Shown: positions 25,701 to 36,771, counted from the first letter of the stretch. The stretch: DNA of 44,716 nucleotides from Pseudorhodobacter antarcticus (GCA_945862465.1 CAMAYO010000013.1:1-44716); one strand, 5' to 3'. Notes: generated by a model from the letters alone, not told the origin. Made by a program: numbers and translations.

Positions 25701-27112
25701 ACGCTGCTGCGACCAAACTTCCGATGGAACTGGGGCCGATCCACTTGGTGGGCATCGGTGGCATCGGGATGTCGGGCATTGCCGAGGTTTTGATGACCTT
25801 GGGCTACCAAGTGCAGGGGTCTGATGCGCGCGCATCAAAGATCACCGACCGCTTGGTGTCCTTGGGGGCAACCTTCTTTGAGGGCCAGGCTGCCGCCAAT
25901 ATCGGGGCTGCTGCGGTGGTTGTGATTTCCTCGGCCATCAAAAAGGGCAATCCTGAACTGGAGGAAGCCCGCCGCCGCAAACTGCCCGTGGTGCGCAGGG
26001 CCGAGATGCTGGCCGAACTGATGCGGCTGAAATCCAACATCGCCATTGCGGGCACGCATGGCAAAACCACGACCACCACGATGGTCGCCACCCTGCTGGA
26101 TAAGGGCGGCTTTGACCCCACGGTCATCAACGGCGGGGTGATCCACGCTTACGGGTCCAACGCACGGGCGGGCGCTGGCGAGTGGATGGTGGTTGAGGCT
26201 GACGAATCCGACGGCTCGTTCAACCGCCTGCCCGCCACGATTGCCATCGTCACCAACATCGACCCCGAACATATGGAGCATTGGCGCACCTTCGATGCGC
26301 TGCGCAAAGGCTTCTTCGACTTTGTGTCCAACGTGCCCTTCTACGGGCTGGCTGTCTGCTGCACCGACCACCCCGAGGTGCAAGCCTTGGTGGGCCGTGT
26401 CACGGATCGGCGCATCGTGACCTTTGGCTTTAACGCCCAAGCCGATGTGCGCGCTGTGAACCTGCGCCACGATCCGGGCCGCACGACCTTTGATGTGGTG
26501 CTGCAAGGCGAAGCGGGGGCCCCCGTGATCGAAAACTGCACCCTGCCCATGCCGGGGGATCACAACGTGTCCAACGCTTTGTCGGCCATCGCCGTGGCGC
26601 GCCATCTGGGCATGAAACGTGCCGAAATCCGCGATGCTTTGGCCAGTTTCGCCGGCGTGAACCGCCGCTTTACCACCGTGGGCACTGTGGGGGGGGTGAC
26701 GATCATCGACGATTACGGCCACCATCCGGTCGAGATTGCCGCCGTTTTGAAAGCCGCCCGCCAGTCTATCGCCAAAGTGCCTGGCGCCAAGGTGATCGCC
26801 ATCCACCAACCCCACCGCTACACGCGCCTTGCCAGCCTGTTTGAAGACTTCTGCACCTGCTTTAACGAGGCTGATGTGGTGTCCATCGCCGATGTCTACG
26901 CCGCAGGCGAAGACCCCATCGCAGGCGCTGCCCGCGATGACCTTGTCGCTGGCCTAATCGCCCACGGCCACCGCCATGCCGAGGCTTTGATGGGCGAAGC
27001 CGATCTGACGCGCCTCGTGCGCCAAAACGCCCGTCCGGGGGATTTGGTGGTGTGCTTGGGGGCAGGGTCAATCTCGGCTTGGGCCAACGCGCTGCCGGGG
27101 AAGTTGGGGTAA
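25697..27112 (+). CDS. murC: UDP-N-acetylmuramate-L-alanine ligase
   Basis: Adds L-alanine to UDP-MurNAc, the first amino acid of the peptide stem. The 471 residues include the N-terminal UDP-binding [13 protein letters not shown], the ATP loop GTHGKTT (near 119-125), EADESDGSF, and the C-terminal [16 protein letters not shown] and DVYAAGEDP. Starts within the murG stop and is followed, after 42 bases, by murB. DUF2484 genes found between murC and murB in some relatives are absent. Confidence 0.96.
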   Translation: MNAAATKLPMELGPIHLVGIGGIGMSGIAEVLMTLGYQVQGSDARASKITDRLVSLGATFFEGQAAANIGAAAVVVISSAIKKGNPELEEARRRKLPVVRRAEMLAELMRLKSNIAIAGTHGKTTTTTMVATLLDKGGFDPTVINGGVIHAYGSNARAGAGEWMVVEADESDGSFNRLPATIAIVTNIDPEHMEHWRTFDALRKGFFDFVSNVPFYGLAVCCTDHPEVQALVGRVTDRRIVTFGFNAQADVRAVNLRHDPGRTTFDVVLQGEAGAPVIENCTLPMPGDHNVSNALSAIAVARHLGMKRAEIRDALASFAGVNRRFTTVGTVGGVTIIDDYGHHPVEIAAVLKAARQSIAKVPGAKVIAIHQPHRYTRLASLFEDFCTCFNEADVVSIADVYAAGEDPIAGAARDDLVAGLIAHGHRHAEALMGEADLTRLVRQNARPGDLVVCLGAGSISAWANALPGKLG

Positions 27113-27154
27113 GCTGATCTTGCACCCGCTTTGCCCGCCCTATACCACCCTCTC

Positions 27155-28084
27155 ATGACCTTGCTTCCCACCCCTCGCGGTACGCTCACCGCACAGCGGT
27201 CCTTGGCGGACCTGACTTGGCTGCGCGTGGGCGGGCCGGCGGATTATTTGTTTCAGCCTGCGGATGAGGATGATCTCGCACAGTTTCTGGCAGCACTTGA
27301 CCCTTCGGTTGCGGTGTTTCCCATGGGTGTCGGCTCGAACCTCATCGTGCGCGATGGGGGTATTCGGGCTGTCGTGATCCGGCTGGGGCGGGGGTTTAAT
27401 GATATTGCGGTGCAGGGTGACCGTGTGGTGGCGGGGGCTGCGGCCCTTGATGCCCATGTGGCGCGCCGCGCGGCCGAAGGCGGGTTGGACCTGACCTTTT
27501 TGCGCACCATCCCCGGCACAATTGGCGGCGCGGTGCGGATGAATGCGGGCTGCTATGGGTCTTATGTGAAGGACCATCTGATCGAGGTGCGCGCGATCAC
27601 GCGGCAGGGGCAGGTCGTGACGATCCAAGCCGCTGACTTGCACCTAGCTTATCGTCAATCGACCCTCCCTGACGGCTGGGTGATCGTGCAGGCCACCTTT
27701 GCGGCCGGTGCGGGTGACCCCACCGCGCTAGAGGCCAAGATGGTCGACCAAATCGCCAAGCGAGATGCCAGCCAGCCCACCAAAGACCGCTCGGCGGGGT
27801 CAACCTTTCGCAATCCGATCGGCCATTCCTCTACCGGTCAGGCCGATGACACCCACGAGTTGAAAGCGTGGAAGGTGATCGACGATGCCGGTTTGCGCGG
27901 CGCCACCCTTGGTGGGGCGCAGATGTCGCCCAAACATTCCAACTTTTTGATCAACATTGGCCACGCCACCGCCGCCGATTTGGAAAATCTTGGTGAAGAA
28001 GTGCGAAAGAGGGTTTTGCAAAACCTACAGATCAGGTTAGAGTGGGAAATTATGCGGGTCGGCGAACCGTCCGCAGATAAATAA
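27155..28084 (+). CDS. murB: UDP-N-acetylenolpyruvoylglucosamine reductase
   Basis: FAD-dependent reduction of UDP-enolpyruvyl-GlcNAc to UDP-MurNAc. The 309 residues have the FAD-binding [41 protein letters not shown], the catalytic Ser in [10 protein letters not shown] and the C-terminal Glu near LEWEI. This is the shorter type I or II arrangement typical of alphaproteobacteria. The ATG at 27155 was chosen; an upstream in-frame TTG at 27131 is less likely. No ribosome site is obvious before either. Confidence 0.95.
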   Translation: MTLLPTPRGTLTAQRSLADLTWLRVGGPADYLFQPADEDDLAQFLAALDPSVAVFPMGVGSNLIVRDGGIRAVVIRLGRGFNDIAVQGDRVVAGAAALDAHVARRAAEGGLDLTFLRTIPGTIGGAVRMNAGCYGSYVKDHLIEVRAITRQGQVVTIQAADLHLAYRQSTLPDGWVIVQATFAAGAGDPTALEAKMVDQIAKRDASQPTKDRSAGSTFRNPIGHSSTGQADDTHELKAWKVIDDAGLRGATLGGAQMSPKHSNFLINIGHATAADLENLGEEVRKRVLQNLQIRLEWEIMRVGEPSADK

Positions 28085-28115
28085 CAATAACCGGCAAAGT
28101 CCGGATGAGGCAGTG

Positions 28116-29036
28116 ATGGTGGGCAAGCTTGCAGGCGCAGGCTCCCGCGTGGCGGTACTGATGGGGGGGCTTTCCGCAGAACGGGAAGTGTCGCTGTCAT
28201 CGGGGCACGAATGTGCCAAAGCCTTGCGGGTGGCAGGATATGACGTGGTGGCGGTTGACGCTGGCCGCGATCTTTCTGCACGTTTGCAAGACATCAAGCC
28301 CGACTGCGTGTTCAACGCGCTGCATGGCCGCTACGGCGAAGACGGCTGCGTGCAGGGTCTGCTGGAATGGCTGGAAATTCCCTATACCCATTCTGGGGTG
28401 CTGGCCTCGGCCCTTGCCATGGACAAAACCGCCACCAAGGCCGCTTACACAGCGGCGGGCCTGCCCGTCGTGGCGTCGGTTCTGGCATCGCGGGAAGATG
28501 TGGCGCAGGGTCATGTGATGGCGCCGCCCTATGTGGTCAAGCCCAACAACGAAGGCTCCTCGGTCGGGGTTTATATGGTCCGCCCGGGCGAGAATGCGCC
28601 GCGCTTGGCTGAAACCATGCCCGAAACTGTGATGGTCGAAGCCTATGCGCCGGGGCGCGAGATGACGGTGGCGGTGATGGGCGCGCGCGCCTTGGCTGTC
28701 ACTGATATTCTGACCGACGGCTGGTATGACTTTGATGCCAAATACAAACCCGGTGGCAGCCGCCATGAAATCCCCGCGCGCTTGCCCGATGAAATTTCCC
28801 AGGCTTGCCTAGATTATGCCCTGCGCGCGCACCGCACTTTGGGCTGCCGTGGTCTTAGCCGCACCGACTTTCGCTGGGATGAAAGCCGGGGCTTGGCGGG
28901 GCTGATCTTGCTGGAAACCAACACGCAACCCGGGATGACGCCCACCTCGCTCGCCCCTGAACAGGCGGCCTATTGCGGCATTTCGTTCCCAGAACTGTGC
29001 GACTGGATCGTAAAGGACGCCTCATGCAATCGTTAA
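28116..29036 (+). CDS. ddl: D-alanine-D-alanine ligase
   Basis: ATP-grasp ligase joining two D-alanines for the pentapeptide terminus. The 306 residues have the N-terminal [15 protein letters not shown], the ATP-grasp lid region [14 protein letters not shown], and the C-terminal metal/phosphate segment [24 protein letters not shown] precedes the start; the in-frame GTG at 28113 directly before the ATG is an alternative. The end overlaps the ftsQ start by 13 bases, so the two are coupled. Confidence 0.95.
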   Translation: MVGKLAGAGSRVAVLMGGLSAEREVSLSSGHECAKALRVAGYDVVAVDAGRDLSARLQDIKPDCVFNALHGRYGEDGCVQGLLEWLEIPYTHSGVLASALAMDKTATKAAYTAAGLPVVASVLASREDVAQGHVMAPPYVVKPNNEGSSVGVYMVRPGENAPRLAETMPETVMVEAYAPGREMTVAVMGARALAVTDILTDGWYDFDAKYKPGGSRHEIPARLPDEISQACLDYALRAHRTLGCRGLSRTDFRWDESRGLAGLILLETNTQPGMTPTSLAPEQAAYCGISFPELCDWIVKDASCNR

Positions 29037-29914
29037 GCCGCGCCCTGCCGCCGCGCCGTGATCCGGCCCCATCCCGCTGGGCCTATAAGATGCAGCGCCT
29101 GTGGCTGACGCCCGCTTTCCGCGTCTTTATGCGCTTTGGCTTGCCCGTTCTGGTGGTGGCACTGGTGGTGGGGATTGTTCTGGCCAGCCAAGCACGGCGC
29201 GATGCCTTGTGGGGGATGATGACCTCGGCCAAGGACCAAGTGACCGAGCGGCCGATGTTCATGGTGAACTTGGTGTCGATTGACGGGGCCTCGCCCGAAT
29301 TGGCCGATGCGGTGCGTGCAAAACTGGCGCTGCGCTTGCCACAATCGGCGCTAGAGCTTGACCTGAATGCCATCCGCGTTTCAGCGGAAAATCTGGATGC
29401 CGTGGCCCGTGCCGTGGTGCGCTTGGGAACCGGCAATGTGCTGCAAATCACCATCACCGAACGCCAGCCCGCTTGGGTCTGGCGCACCGATGCGGGGCTG
29501 ATCTTGCTGGATGACACCGGCCACCGCATCGCTGGCTTGGCCGACCGCGCCGACCGCGCCGATCTGCCGCTGATCGCGGGGCAGGGGGCGGACAAAGCCA
29601 TACCAGAGGCGATGGCCCTGTTGCAAACGGCCAGCCCCTTTGAAAGCCGCATCCGTGGTTTGGTGCGTGTGGGCACGCGCCGCTGGGATCTGGTGCTGGA
29701 CCGCAATCAAAGCATCCTCTTGCCCGCCGAAAATCCGGTGACCGCCCTGAACGGGCTAATCGCCTTAAACGCCGCCGAAAACATCCTTGCGCGCGATTTG
29801 ACATCTGTTGATCTGCGCAACCCGCAACGCCCCGTTCTTCGCCTTGCCCCGGCAGCCCTTGATGCCCTGCGCGCGGCTCATGGCATCAAAGTTCCCACGG
29901 AGTCAAAATCATGA
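29024..29914 (+). CDS. ftsQ: Cell division protein FtsQ
   Basis: Bitopic inner-membrane divisome scaffold that links FtsA/FtsZ-side proteins to the septal wall enzymes. The 296 residues have a basic cytoplasmic tail, one membrane helix ([17 protein letters not shown], about 39-55), a POTRA domain and the beta domain with [15 protein letters not shown]. The ATG at 29024 lies inside ddl with AAAGGA upstream; the frame is open from 28973. The stop overlaps the ftsA start (ATGA). Confidence 0.93.
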   Translation: MQSLSRALPPRRDPAPSRWAYKMQRLWLTPAFRVFMRFGLPVLVVALVVGIVLASQARRDALWGMMTSAKDQVTERPMFMVNLVSIDGASPELADAVRAKLALRLPQSALELDLNAIRVSAENLDAVARAVVRLGTGNVLQITITERQPAWVWRTDAGLILLDDTGHRIAGLADRADRADLPLIAGQGADKAIPEAMALLQTASPFESRIRGLVRVGTRRWDLVLDRNQSILLPAENPVTALNGLIALNAAENILARDLTSVDLRNPQRPVLRLAPAALDALRAAHGIKVPTESKS

Positions 29915-31245
29915 CCGACCTGTACCAATCCCAACGTGCCATGCGGAATTTGCGCAAAGCTGCCCTGCAACGGGGCATGATTGCGATTTTGGATGTGGGC
30001 ACCTCGAAGATCGCCTGTCTGATCTTGCGCTTTGACGGGCTTGACGAAGCGGGCGATGTCGATGGTGTGGGGTCGATGGCGGGTCAGTCGAACTTCCGCG
30101 TCATCGGGGCGGCTACGACCCGCTCGCGCGGGGTGCGCTTTGGCGAGATCAGCGCCATGAACGAAACCGAACGCGCCATTCGCACGGCAGTGCAAGCGGC
30201 ACAGAAAATGGCAAACGTGCGGGTGGATCATGTGATCGCTTGCTTCTCGGGCGGTGAACCGCGCAGCTATGGCCTTGCGGGCGAGATTGAGCTGCACGAT
30301 GCCTTGGTGCACGAAAACGATGTGTCGCGCGTTCTGGCCGCCTGTGATGCCCCCGATATCGGCGAGGGGCGCGAGGTGATCCACGCCCAACCCGTAAATT
30401 TCGCGCTGGACCACCGCACAGGCCTGGCCGATCCGCGCAATCAAAGCGGCAACCGCTTGGCCTGCGATATGCATCTTTTGACGGTGGATGCCGCCGTGGT
30501 GCAAAACCTGCTTTACTGCATCAAGCGATGCGACCTTGATTTGGCGGGCATCGCCTCGTCGGCTTATGCTTCGGGGATTTCTTCGCTGGTCGAGGACGAG
30601 CGCGAGTTGGGTGCTGCGTGCATCGACATGGGCGGAGGGTCAACCGGCCTGTCGATTTTCATGAAAAAGCACATGATCTTTTCGGACTCGGTGCGCTTGG
30701 GGGGCGATCACGTCACCTCTGACATCGCGCAATGCCTGCACGTGCCCTTTGCCGTGGCCGAGCGTATCAAGACCAAACACGGCGGGGTGCATGCCACGGG
30801 CATGGACGACCGCGAGATGATCGAGATCGGTGGCGACAGTGGCGATTGGGAAAAAGATCGCCGCCAAGTCAGCCGCACCGAATTGATCGGCATCATCCGC
30901 CCGCGCGTCGAAGAGATTTTAGAGCAAGCCGCTGAACGGCTAGAGGCTGCGGGCTTCTCGCACTTGCCCAGCCAGCAGATCGTGCTGACGGGTGGGGCAA
31001 GCCAGATCCCTGGGTTGGATGGTTTGGCCAGCCGCATCCTTGGCCAGCGTGTGCGCATGGGCCGGCCCCTGCGTGTGCAGGGCCTGCCGCAAGCTGCTAC
31101 GGGGCCGTCTTTTGCCTCGACTGTGGGCCTGTGTCTTTTTGCCGCCCACCCGCAAGACGAATGGTGGGATTTCGACATTCCCGCCGAACGCTATCCGGCG
31201 CGGTCGATCAAACGCGCGTTAAAATGGTTTAAGGACAACTGGTAA
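29911..31245 (+). CDS. ftsA: Cell division protein FtsA
   Basis: Actin-like ATPase that tethers FtsZ filaments to the membrane. The 444 residues have the phosphate-1 loop DVGTSKIAC (29-37), the SHS2 insertion domain (1C) in the first third, DMGGGSTGLSIF (phosphate 2), the adenosine motif TGGASQIPGL, and a C-terminal amphipathic helix (RSIKRALKWFKDN) for membrane binding. It overlaps ftsQ by four bases. Downstream, 229 bases separate it from ftsZ, so ftsZ may also have its own promoter. Confidence 0.95.
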   Translation: MTDLYQSQRAMRNLRKAALQRGMIAILDVGTSKIACLILRFDGLDEAGDVDGVGSMAGQSNFRVIGAATTRSRGVRFGEISAMNETERAIRTAVQAAQKMANVRVDHVIACFSGGEPRSYGLAGEIELHDALVHENDVSRVLAACDAPDIGEGREVIHAQPVNFALDHRTGLADPRNQSGNRLACDMHLLTVDAAVVQNLLYCIKRCDLDLAGIASSAYASGISSLVEDERELGAACIDMGGGSTGLSIFMKKHMIFSDSVRLGGDHVTSDIAQCLHVPFAVAERIKTKHGGVHATGMDDREMIEIGGDSGDWEKDRRQVSRTELIGIIRPRVEEILEQAAERLEAAGFSHLPSQQIVLTGGASQIPGLDGLASRILGQRVRMGRPLRVQGLPQAATGPSFASTVGLCLFAAHPQDEWWDFDIPAERYPARSIKRALKWFKDNW

Positions 31246-31295
31246 CCCCCTATATCCTGCGCTTTAAGCGACATGGCGGGGTTGCATGAAACAAA

Positions 31296-31316
31296 TTCAC
31301 CATATTTTGTGGTGAA
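31296..31316. promoter_or_regulatory. Inverted repeat in the ftsA-ftsZ gap
   Basis: TTCACCA (31296-31302) and TGGTGAA (31310-31316) form a seven-pair inverted repeat with a TATTTTG spacer, about 160 bases before the ftsZ start. It could be an operator or a small mRNA hairpin. A weak TTGCAT/TATTTT promoter-like pair with a short 15-base spacer overlaps it. Confidence 0.4.
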
Positions 31317-31474
31317 GATGCGGTTTTTTAGTGACGTTTCCCTGCAGAGTGTCTAGGATCGCGAACAAGTCGGCAGCTTTAGCGGCAAAAGCGGGGCGCG
31401 TCGGCACGAAAGACGATAAAGAAAAAGGCAGCGCGGGGCCGCTGCTTCTCAACAAAAAAACGGCGGGACGTGAA

Positions 31475-33001
31475 ATGGCTTTGAACCTTACAGTCAGTGC
31501 AGAGCGCGAAGACTTGAAGCCGCGCATCACGGTGTTTGGCGTCGGTGGCGCCGGTGGCAACGCGGTCAATAACATGATCGACAAAAAGCTCGAAGGCGTC
31601 GAGTTTGTGGTTGCCAACACAGATGCGCAGGCGCTGCAGCAAAGCCGCTCGGCGCATAAGATCCAGATGGGTCTGAAAGTCACCGAAGGTTTGGGCGCAG
31701 GTGCGCGCCCCTCTGTCGGATCGGCCGCCGCCGAGGAATCTATCGAGCAGATCGTCGACCATCTGGCTGGCGCGCATATGTGCTTTATCACCGCGGGCAT
31801 GGGTGGCGGCACCGGCACGGGCGCTGCCCCCATCATCGCGCAGGCTGCGCGGGAACTGGGTGTGCTGACCGTAGGTGTTGTGACTAAGCCCTTCCAGTTC
31901 GAAGGTAACAAGCGGATGCGTCAAGCCGAAGAGGGCATCGAGGCGCTGCAAAAGGTTGTCGACACCCTGATCGTGATCCCCAACCAGAACTTGTTCCGCC
32001 TTGCCAATGAGCGCACGACCTTTACCGAAGCTTTCGCCATGGCAGACGACGTGCTGTATCAAGGCGTTAAGGGTGTGACCGACCTGATGGTGCGCCCAGG
32101 TTTGATCAACCTTGACTTCGCCGACGTCCGCGCCGTGATGGACGAGATGGGCAAAGCCATGATGGGCACGGGCGAGGCCTCGGGCGATGACCGCGCCGTT
32201 CAGGCCGCAGAAAAGGCCATTGCCAACCCGCTCTTGGATGAAATCAGCCTGCATGGCGCCAAGGGTGTGCTGATCAACATCACCGGCGGCTATGACCTGA
32301 CCCTGTTCGAATTGGATGAAGCCGCCAATATCATCCGCGAAAAGGTTGATCCTGACGCCAATATCATCGTGGGCTCCACCTTGGACACCACGATGGAAGG
32401 TGTGCTGCGCGTGTCGGTTGTGGCGACGGGCATCGACATCAAGAATGCCAAGGCCGAACCGCCCCACGCCCGCCGCCCGATGCACGAACCGCTCAAGCCG
32501 GCACCCGTGGTCGAGGCCCCAGCCGCCCCGGTGGCTGCAGAAGTTGAGCCGGCCCCCGTGCGCGCGCAGTTTGAACAACCGCGCAGCTTCACCCCCGAAG
32601 TGGACGAAGTGCCCGCCCCCGTTTACCGCCCCGCAGAAGAGCAGCGCGTAACCCAAGCGGCCCCAGCTCTGCCGCGTGACAATGACGCCGCCAACTTCAT
32701 CGCCCCGCGTCCGCGCCCAATGGGATCGCCTTCGCCCGAAGCCATGGCGCGTTTGCAAGCCGCCGTCAGCAAGGCCCCCGCCCAACCGACAGCACGGCCC
32801 GTGGCCCCAGCGCCCAAGCCTGCCGAACGCCCGCGCTTTGGCATCGGATCTTTGATCAGCCGGATGTCTGGCGGCAGCGCCGAAGCGGCCCAACCGCAGC
32901 GCGCCCAGCCCCCCGTCACCAGCTACGACGACGAGGCAGAGCCTGCTTCGGATCAAGACAGGATGGAAATCCCAGCCTTCTTGCGCAGGCAGGCAAACTG
33001 A
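31475..33001 (+). CDS. ftsZ: Cell division GTPase FtsZ
   Basis: Tubulin-like GTPase forming the Z ring. The 508 residues have [13 protein letters not shown] at the N-terminus, the tubulin signature [10 protein letters not shown] (about 111-120) and the T7 loop [11 protein letters not shown] (about 212-222). A long Pro/Ala-rich intrinsically disordered linker (about 325-490) leads to the C-terminal [11 protein letters not shown] peptide, which binds FtsA in alphaproteobacteria. The ATG at 31475 ([18 protein letters not shown]) was chosen because the upstream frame to 31331 is not family-like. A strong intrinsic terminator follows, closing the dcw unit. Confidence 0.96.
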   Translation: MALNLTVSAEREDLKPRITVFGVGGAGGNAVNNMIDKKLEGVEFVVANTDAQALQQSRSAHKIQMGLKVTEGLGAGARPSVGSAAAEESIEQIVDHLAGAHMCFITAGMGGGTGTGAAPIIAQAARELGVLTVGVVTKPFQFEGNKRMRQAEEGIEALQKVVDTLIVIPNQNLFRLANERTTFTEAFAMADDVLYQGVKGVTDLMVRPGLINLDFADVRAVMDEMGKAMMGTGEASGDDRAVQAAEKAIANPLLDEISLHGAKGVLINITGGYDLTLFELDEAANIIREKVDPDANIIVGSTLDTTMEGVLRVSVVATGIDIKNAKAEPPHARRPMHEPLKPAPVVEAPAAPVAAEVEPAPVRAQFEQPRSFTPEVDEVPAPVYRPAEEQRVTQAAPALPRDNDAANFIAPRPRPMGSPSPEAMARLQAAVSKAPAQPTARPVAPAPKPAERPRFGIGSLISRMSGGSAEAAQPQRAQPPVTSYDDEAEPASDQDRMEIPAFLRRQAN

Positions 33002-33027
33002 CCCTTTTGGTCCTGTGTAACAATGCG

Positions 33028-33058
33028 AAAAGCCCGAACGCAAAGTTCGGGCTTTTTT
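33028..33058 (+). terminator. Intrinsic terminator of the dcw cluster
   Basis: AGCCCGAAC at 33031-33039 pairs with GTTCGGGCT around a short loop, followed by six T (33053-33058) and preceded by A residues. It starts about 27 bases after the ftsZ stop. Confidence 0.9.
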
Positions 33059-33201
33059 CATATCTATCAACGCATTGTGTGGGTTTTTCGATTGTTACAA
33101 GACGTCACAAAGCGTGAATTGAGCTTCTGCGTTTAGGCCGCTAAACGAAGGGGATAGACGGGCAAATGCGCCCAAGACGGGCGTTTGTTTTAGAGGTGTC
33201 G

Positions 33202-34122
33202 GTGCAAAATACGGTGAAATCGGCGGTAAGCTTCAAGGGCACGGGCCTGCATAATGGCAAGCCGGTGCGTTTGGTTGTGCGCCCCGCTTCGGCCGATTAC
33301 GGCATATGGTTCCGCCGCACTGATCTGCGCGGGGTTGACCCATTGGTTCCCGCCCGCTGGGATGCGGTGGTGGCCTCAAAACTGTGCACCCAGATCGCCA
33401 ATGACGATGGCGTGCAGGTGTCTACCATCGAACATCTGATGGCGGCGCTGGCCGGTTTGGCGATCAACAATGCCCTGATCGAAATCGACGGCCCCGAAGT
33501 GCCGATCCTGGATGGCTCTGCCGCCCCTTTTGTGGCCGCAATTATGGCCAAGGGCATTCAGCCCCAATCCGCCCCCGCCCGCGCCATTCGCGTTCTGATG
33601 CCGATCGAGGTGCAAGACGGCGCAGCCCTTGCCCGCCTAGACCCCGCCGAAATGCTGGAAATTGATTTTCGAATCGACTTTGCCGATGCCAGCATTGGCC
33701 AACAATCGCGCCACCTGAACATGGCCAACGGCGCCTTTGTGCGCGAGCTGTGCGATTCGCGCACCTTCTGCCGCCAATCGGATGTGGACGCCATGCGCGC
33801 GCTTGGCTTGGCCCAAGGTGGTACGCTGGACAATGCTGTGGTGTTTGATGGCGACAAGGTGCTCTCTCCGGGTGGGTTGCGCTATGCCGATGAACCTGTG
33901 CGCCACAAGATGCTGGACGCTTTGGGCGATCTTTCCTTGGCCGGCGCGCCGCTTTTGGCCCGCTATACCGGCATTCGGGCCGGTCACGCCCTGACAAATC
34001 GGCTGCTGCACAAGCTTTTCACCACGCCGGGCGCCTTTGTCTTTGATGATTGCGATGCGTTGGCGGGCGGCAAGTTGCCCGGTGTTGGCGTGCATCGTGG
34101 GGATTTCCCGCTTTACGCCTAA
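33202..34122 (+). CDS. lpxC: UDP-3-O-acyl-N-acetylglucosamine deacetylase
   Basis: Zinc-dependent deacetylase, the committed step of lipid A synthesis. In 306 residues the family motifs are FKGTGLHNGKPV, the zinc-site His in STIEHLMAAL, and the H-x3-D pair in HKMLDALGDL, with GIRAGHALTNRLL near the C-terminus. I took the GTG at 33202 as start: it has GAGG five bases upstream (33193-33196) and gives the usual QNTVKSAVSFKGTGLH N-terminus; the longer ATG frame from 33166 is an alternative. It lies directly after the ftsZ terminator, as in many proteobacteria. Confidence 0.93.
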   Translation: MQNTVKSAVSFKGTGLHNGKPVRLVVRPASADYGIWFRRTDLRGVDPLVPARWDAVVASKLCTQIANDDGVQVSTIEHLMAALAGLAINNALIEIDGPEVPILDGSAAPFVAAIMAKGIQPQSAPARAIRVLMPIEVQDGAALARLDPAEMLEIDFRIDFADASIGQQSRHLNMANGAFVRELCDSRTFCRQSDVDAMRALGLAQGGTLDNAVVFDGDKVLSPGGLRYADEPVRHKMLDALGDLSLAGAPLLARYTGIRAGHALTNRLLHKLFTTPGAFVFDDCDALAGGKLPGVGVHRGDFPLYA

Positions 34123-34242
34123 GCTTGGGGCAAAAGCGGTGAAAGCCGTTTTGCGCAGCGGATTTTTATGTGTTAGGAAACCTTCAAGGATGGCAGGGCA
34201 CAGGTTGTGTCTGGCCGCGATTGGTTGGGGATAGGCAAGACG

Positions 34243-35103
34243 ATGGCAATCGCAAGATCAAGCTTACGGCGCGGTCTGGGAATTGCGCTGATTTTGGCCA
34301 TGCTGGTCGCTTGCAGCCCAAAGACCAAAGATGTTGTAGATCCTTTGGCGGGTTTGACCGCCGAGCAAATCTATATGAAGGGCGAGTTGGCTTTTAATGG
34401 CAAAGGCGATGCCAAGACCAATGCCAAAAATGCTTTGGCCTATTTCCAAGATGTCGAGCGGCTTTACCCCTATACCGAATGGGCCAAGCGCGCCGTGATC
34501 ATGCAGGCCTTTACCCTGCACAAACGCAAGAACTACGAAGAATCCCGTGTGGCGGCGCAACGCTACCTTGATTTTTATCCCGCTGGCGAAGATACGGCCT
34601 ATGCGCATTATCTGATCGCCCTGTCCTATTACGACCAGATCGACGAAGTGGGCCGCGATCAGGGCCTAACCTTCCAAGCGCTGCAAGCCCTGCGCGTGGT
34701 GATCGAACAATATCCTGACAGCGAATATGCCAAATCGGCCATGCTCAAGTTTGACTTGGCCTTTGACCATTTGGCCGCCAAGGAAATGGAAATTGGCCGC
34801 TATTACCTGAAAAAGCGGCAATACAGCGCCGCTTTGAACCGCTTCCGCAATGTGGTGCAAGACTACCAAAACACTGCGCAAACCGCAGAAGCTTTAGAGC
34901 GGTTGGTGGAATGTTACCTTGCCCTTGGCATGCCGGACGAAGCGCAGACGGCGGGCGCTATCTTGGGCTATAACTACCAGTCAAGCCCCTTCTACCAAGA
35001 CGCCTTTAATCTCTTGAAAGATCAGGGCCTTGCGCCAGAAGCCAAGGGCACGGGCTGGCTGTCAACGATCTACCGCCAGATGATCAAGGGCGAGTGGCTG
35101 TGA
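34243..35103 (+). CDS. bamD: Outer-membrane assembly lipoprotein BamD
   Basis: Lipoprotein of the Bam complex, which folds beta-barrel proteins into the outer membrane; also called ComL. The 286 residues start with a signal and lipobox (LVAC, lipidated cysteine at 24) and continue with tetratricopeptide-like repeats: AFTLHKRKNYEESRVAAQRYLDFYP, HYLIALSYYDQID, YYLKKRQYSAALNRFRNVVQDYQ. The ATG at 34243 has AGGCAAG upstream; the frame is open from 34207. It lies between lpxC and recN, a usual alphaproteobacterial order. Confidence 0.93.
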   Translation: MAIARSSLRRGLGIALILAMLVACSPKTKDVVDPLAGLTAEQIYMKGELAFNGKGDAKTNAKNALAYFQDVERLYPYTEWAKRAVIMQAFTLHKRKNYEESRVAAQRYLDFYPAGEDTAYAHYLIALSYYDQIDEVGRDQGLTFQALQALRVVIEQYPDSEYAKSAMLKFDLAFDHLAAKEMEIGRYYLKKRQYSAALNRFRNVVQDYQNTAQTAEALERLVECYLALGMPDEAQTAGAILGYNYQSSPFYQDAFNLLKDQGLAPEAKGTGWLSTIYRQMIKGEWL

Positions 35104-35127
35104 CCCCAAAGGCCTGCGGGTGGCGTT

Positions 35128-36771
35128 ATGCTGCGCAGCCTTGAAATCCGCGATGTGCTGATCATTGATCGGCTGGACCTGACGTTCCAGCCGGGCCTGA
35201 ATGTGCTGACGGGCGAAACGGGGGCGGGCAAGTCGATCTTGCTGGATGCTTTGGGCTTTGTTCTGGGCTGGCGCGGCCGTGCCGATTTGGTGCGGATGGG
35301 GGCCGATCAGGGCGAAGTGACGGCCGTGTTTGATCTGCCCCAAGATCACGCCTCCCGCGCGGTGTTAGAGGCTGCGGGGCTTGAACCGGCTGACGAGTTG
35401 ATCCTGCGCCGCATCAACAGCGCCGATGGCCGCAAAACCGCCTATATCAACGACCGCCGCGCCTCGGGAGAGGTGCTGCGCGATCTGTCGGACACGCTGG
35501 TCGAACTTCACGGCCAGCACGACGATCGGGGCCTGTTAAATCCGCGCGGCCACCGCCAATTGCTGGACAGTTTCGCAGCCCTTGATCTGTCTGGCCTGCG
35601 CGCTGCATGGCGCGCGCGCGCCGATGCCCTGCGTGATCTGTCCTTGGCCGAAACGGCCCTTGCCGCCATTCGGGCCGAAGAAGACTTTTTGCGCCACGCT
35701 GTGGCCGAGTTAAACAAGCTTGATCCCAAGGCGGGCGAGGAAGCGGCCCTGGATACCCAACGCCGCGCGATGCAAGGCGCTGCCCGCATCCGTGAAGACA
35801 TCGCCCGCGCGCATCAGGTGCTGGGGCAGGGGGCGGACCCCGCCCTGCAAGACGCGCTGCGCTGGCTGGCAGGCGTGTCTGACAAGGCCGAAGGCCGGCT
35901 TGATGCGCCGCTTGCCGCGCTGGAACGTGCGATCTTCGAACTGGCCGAAGCGCAATCAGGCGTTGAAACCTGCCTTGATGCTTTGGATTTTGACGAGTCT
36001 GCCCTTGAGCGTTTGGAAGAGCGCCTGTTCGCCATCCGCGCCCTTGCCCGCAAGCACGGCGTTCTGCCCGATGATCTGGGCCCCTATGCCGATGTGCTGC
36101 GCACAAGGTTGGAAGCGCTGGATGGCGGTGAGCGTGGTTTGATCCGCTTGCGCCAAGCGGCCGCTATGGCCGAGGCCGAGTATAAAACCCGCGCCCAAGC
36201 CATGACCCAAGCGCGCCTTGCTGCGGGCCTGCGGTTGGATGCGGCGATGCAGGGCGAACTGGCCCCGCTGAAAATGGAACGCGCGGTCTTTCGCACCGAC
36301 TTAACCGCGCAACAGCCCGGCCCCGATGGCCAAGACGAGGTGACCTTTACCGTCGCCACCAACCCCGGCGCGCCTGCGGGCCCCTTGAACCGCATCGCTT
36401 CGGGCGGAGAGTTGAGCCGGTTCTTGTTGGCGCTGAAAGTCTGCCTGACAGGCCAAACCCCCGGCCTGACGATGATTTTCGACGAGATTGATCGCGGCGT
36501 GGGCGGGGCCACCGCTGATGCCGTGGGCCGCCGTTTGGCGCATCTATCCCGTGAGGCGCAAGTGCTGGTTGTGACCCATTCGCCGCAGGTGGCAGCCCTT
36601 GGGGCACATCATTGGCGGGTGGAAAAGCGGGTCGAAAACGAGATGACCCTGTCGACCGTCGTGGCGCTGAACCCGCAAGCGCGGGTGGAAGAAATCGCGC
36701 GTATGCTGGCGGGCGATACGATCACCCAAGCCGCCCGCGATGCCGCCCGCGCCCTATTGGCCGGCGGCTGA
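35128..36771 (+). CDS. recN: DNA repair protein RecN
   Basis: SMC-like ATPase that helps double-strand break repair. The 547 residues have the Walker A GETGAGKS (29-36), a central coiled-coil part (about 150-350), the ABC signature IASGGELSRFLLALK and the Walker B MIFDEIDRGVGG near the C-terminus. The 3' end overlaps the convergent minus-strand gene by 18 bases. Confidence 0.95.
   Translation: MLRSLEIRDVLIIDRLDLTFQPGLNVLTGETGAGKSILLDALGFVLGWRGRADLVRMGADQGEVTAVFDLPQDHASRAVLEAAGLEPADELILRRINSADGRKTAYINDRRASGEVLRDLSDTLVELHGQHDDRGLLNPRGHRQLLDSFAALDLSGLRAAWRARADALRDLSLAETALAAIRAEEDFLRHAVAELNKLDPKAGEEAALDTQRRAMQGAARIREDIARAHQVLGQGADPALQDALRWLAGVSDKAEGRLDAPLAALERAIFELAEAQSGVETCLDALDFDESALERLEERLFAIRALARKHGVLPDDLGPYADVLRTRLEALDGGERGLIRLRQAAAMAEAEYKTRAQAMTQARLAAGLRLDAAMQGELAPLKMERAVFRTDLTAQQPGPDGQDEVTFTVATNPGAPAGPLNRIASGGELSRFLLALKVCLTGQTPGLTMIFDEIDRGVGGATADAVGRRLAHLSREAQVLVVTHSPQVAALGAHHWRVEKRVENEMTLSTVVALNPQARVEEIARMLAGDTITQAARDAARALLAGG

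Noticed and set aside
31219-31232. TTAA-N6-TTAA resembling a CtrA site near ftsZ
   Set aside because: Spacing is six instead of seven and it lies inside the ftsA coding end, where codons explain it.
31379-33070. 563-codon minus-strand frame opposite ftsZ
   Set aside because: Antisense shadow of ftsZ; His/Gly-rich sequence with no family features.
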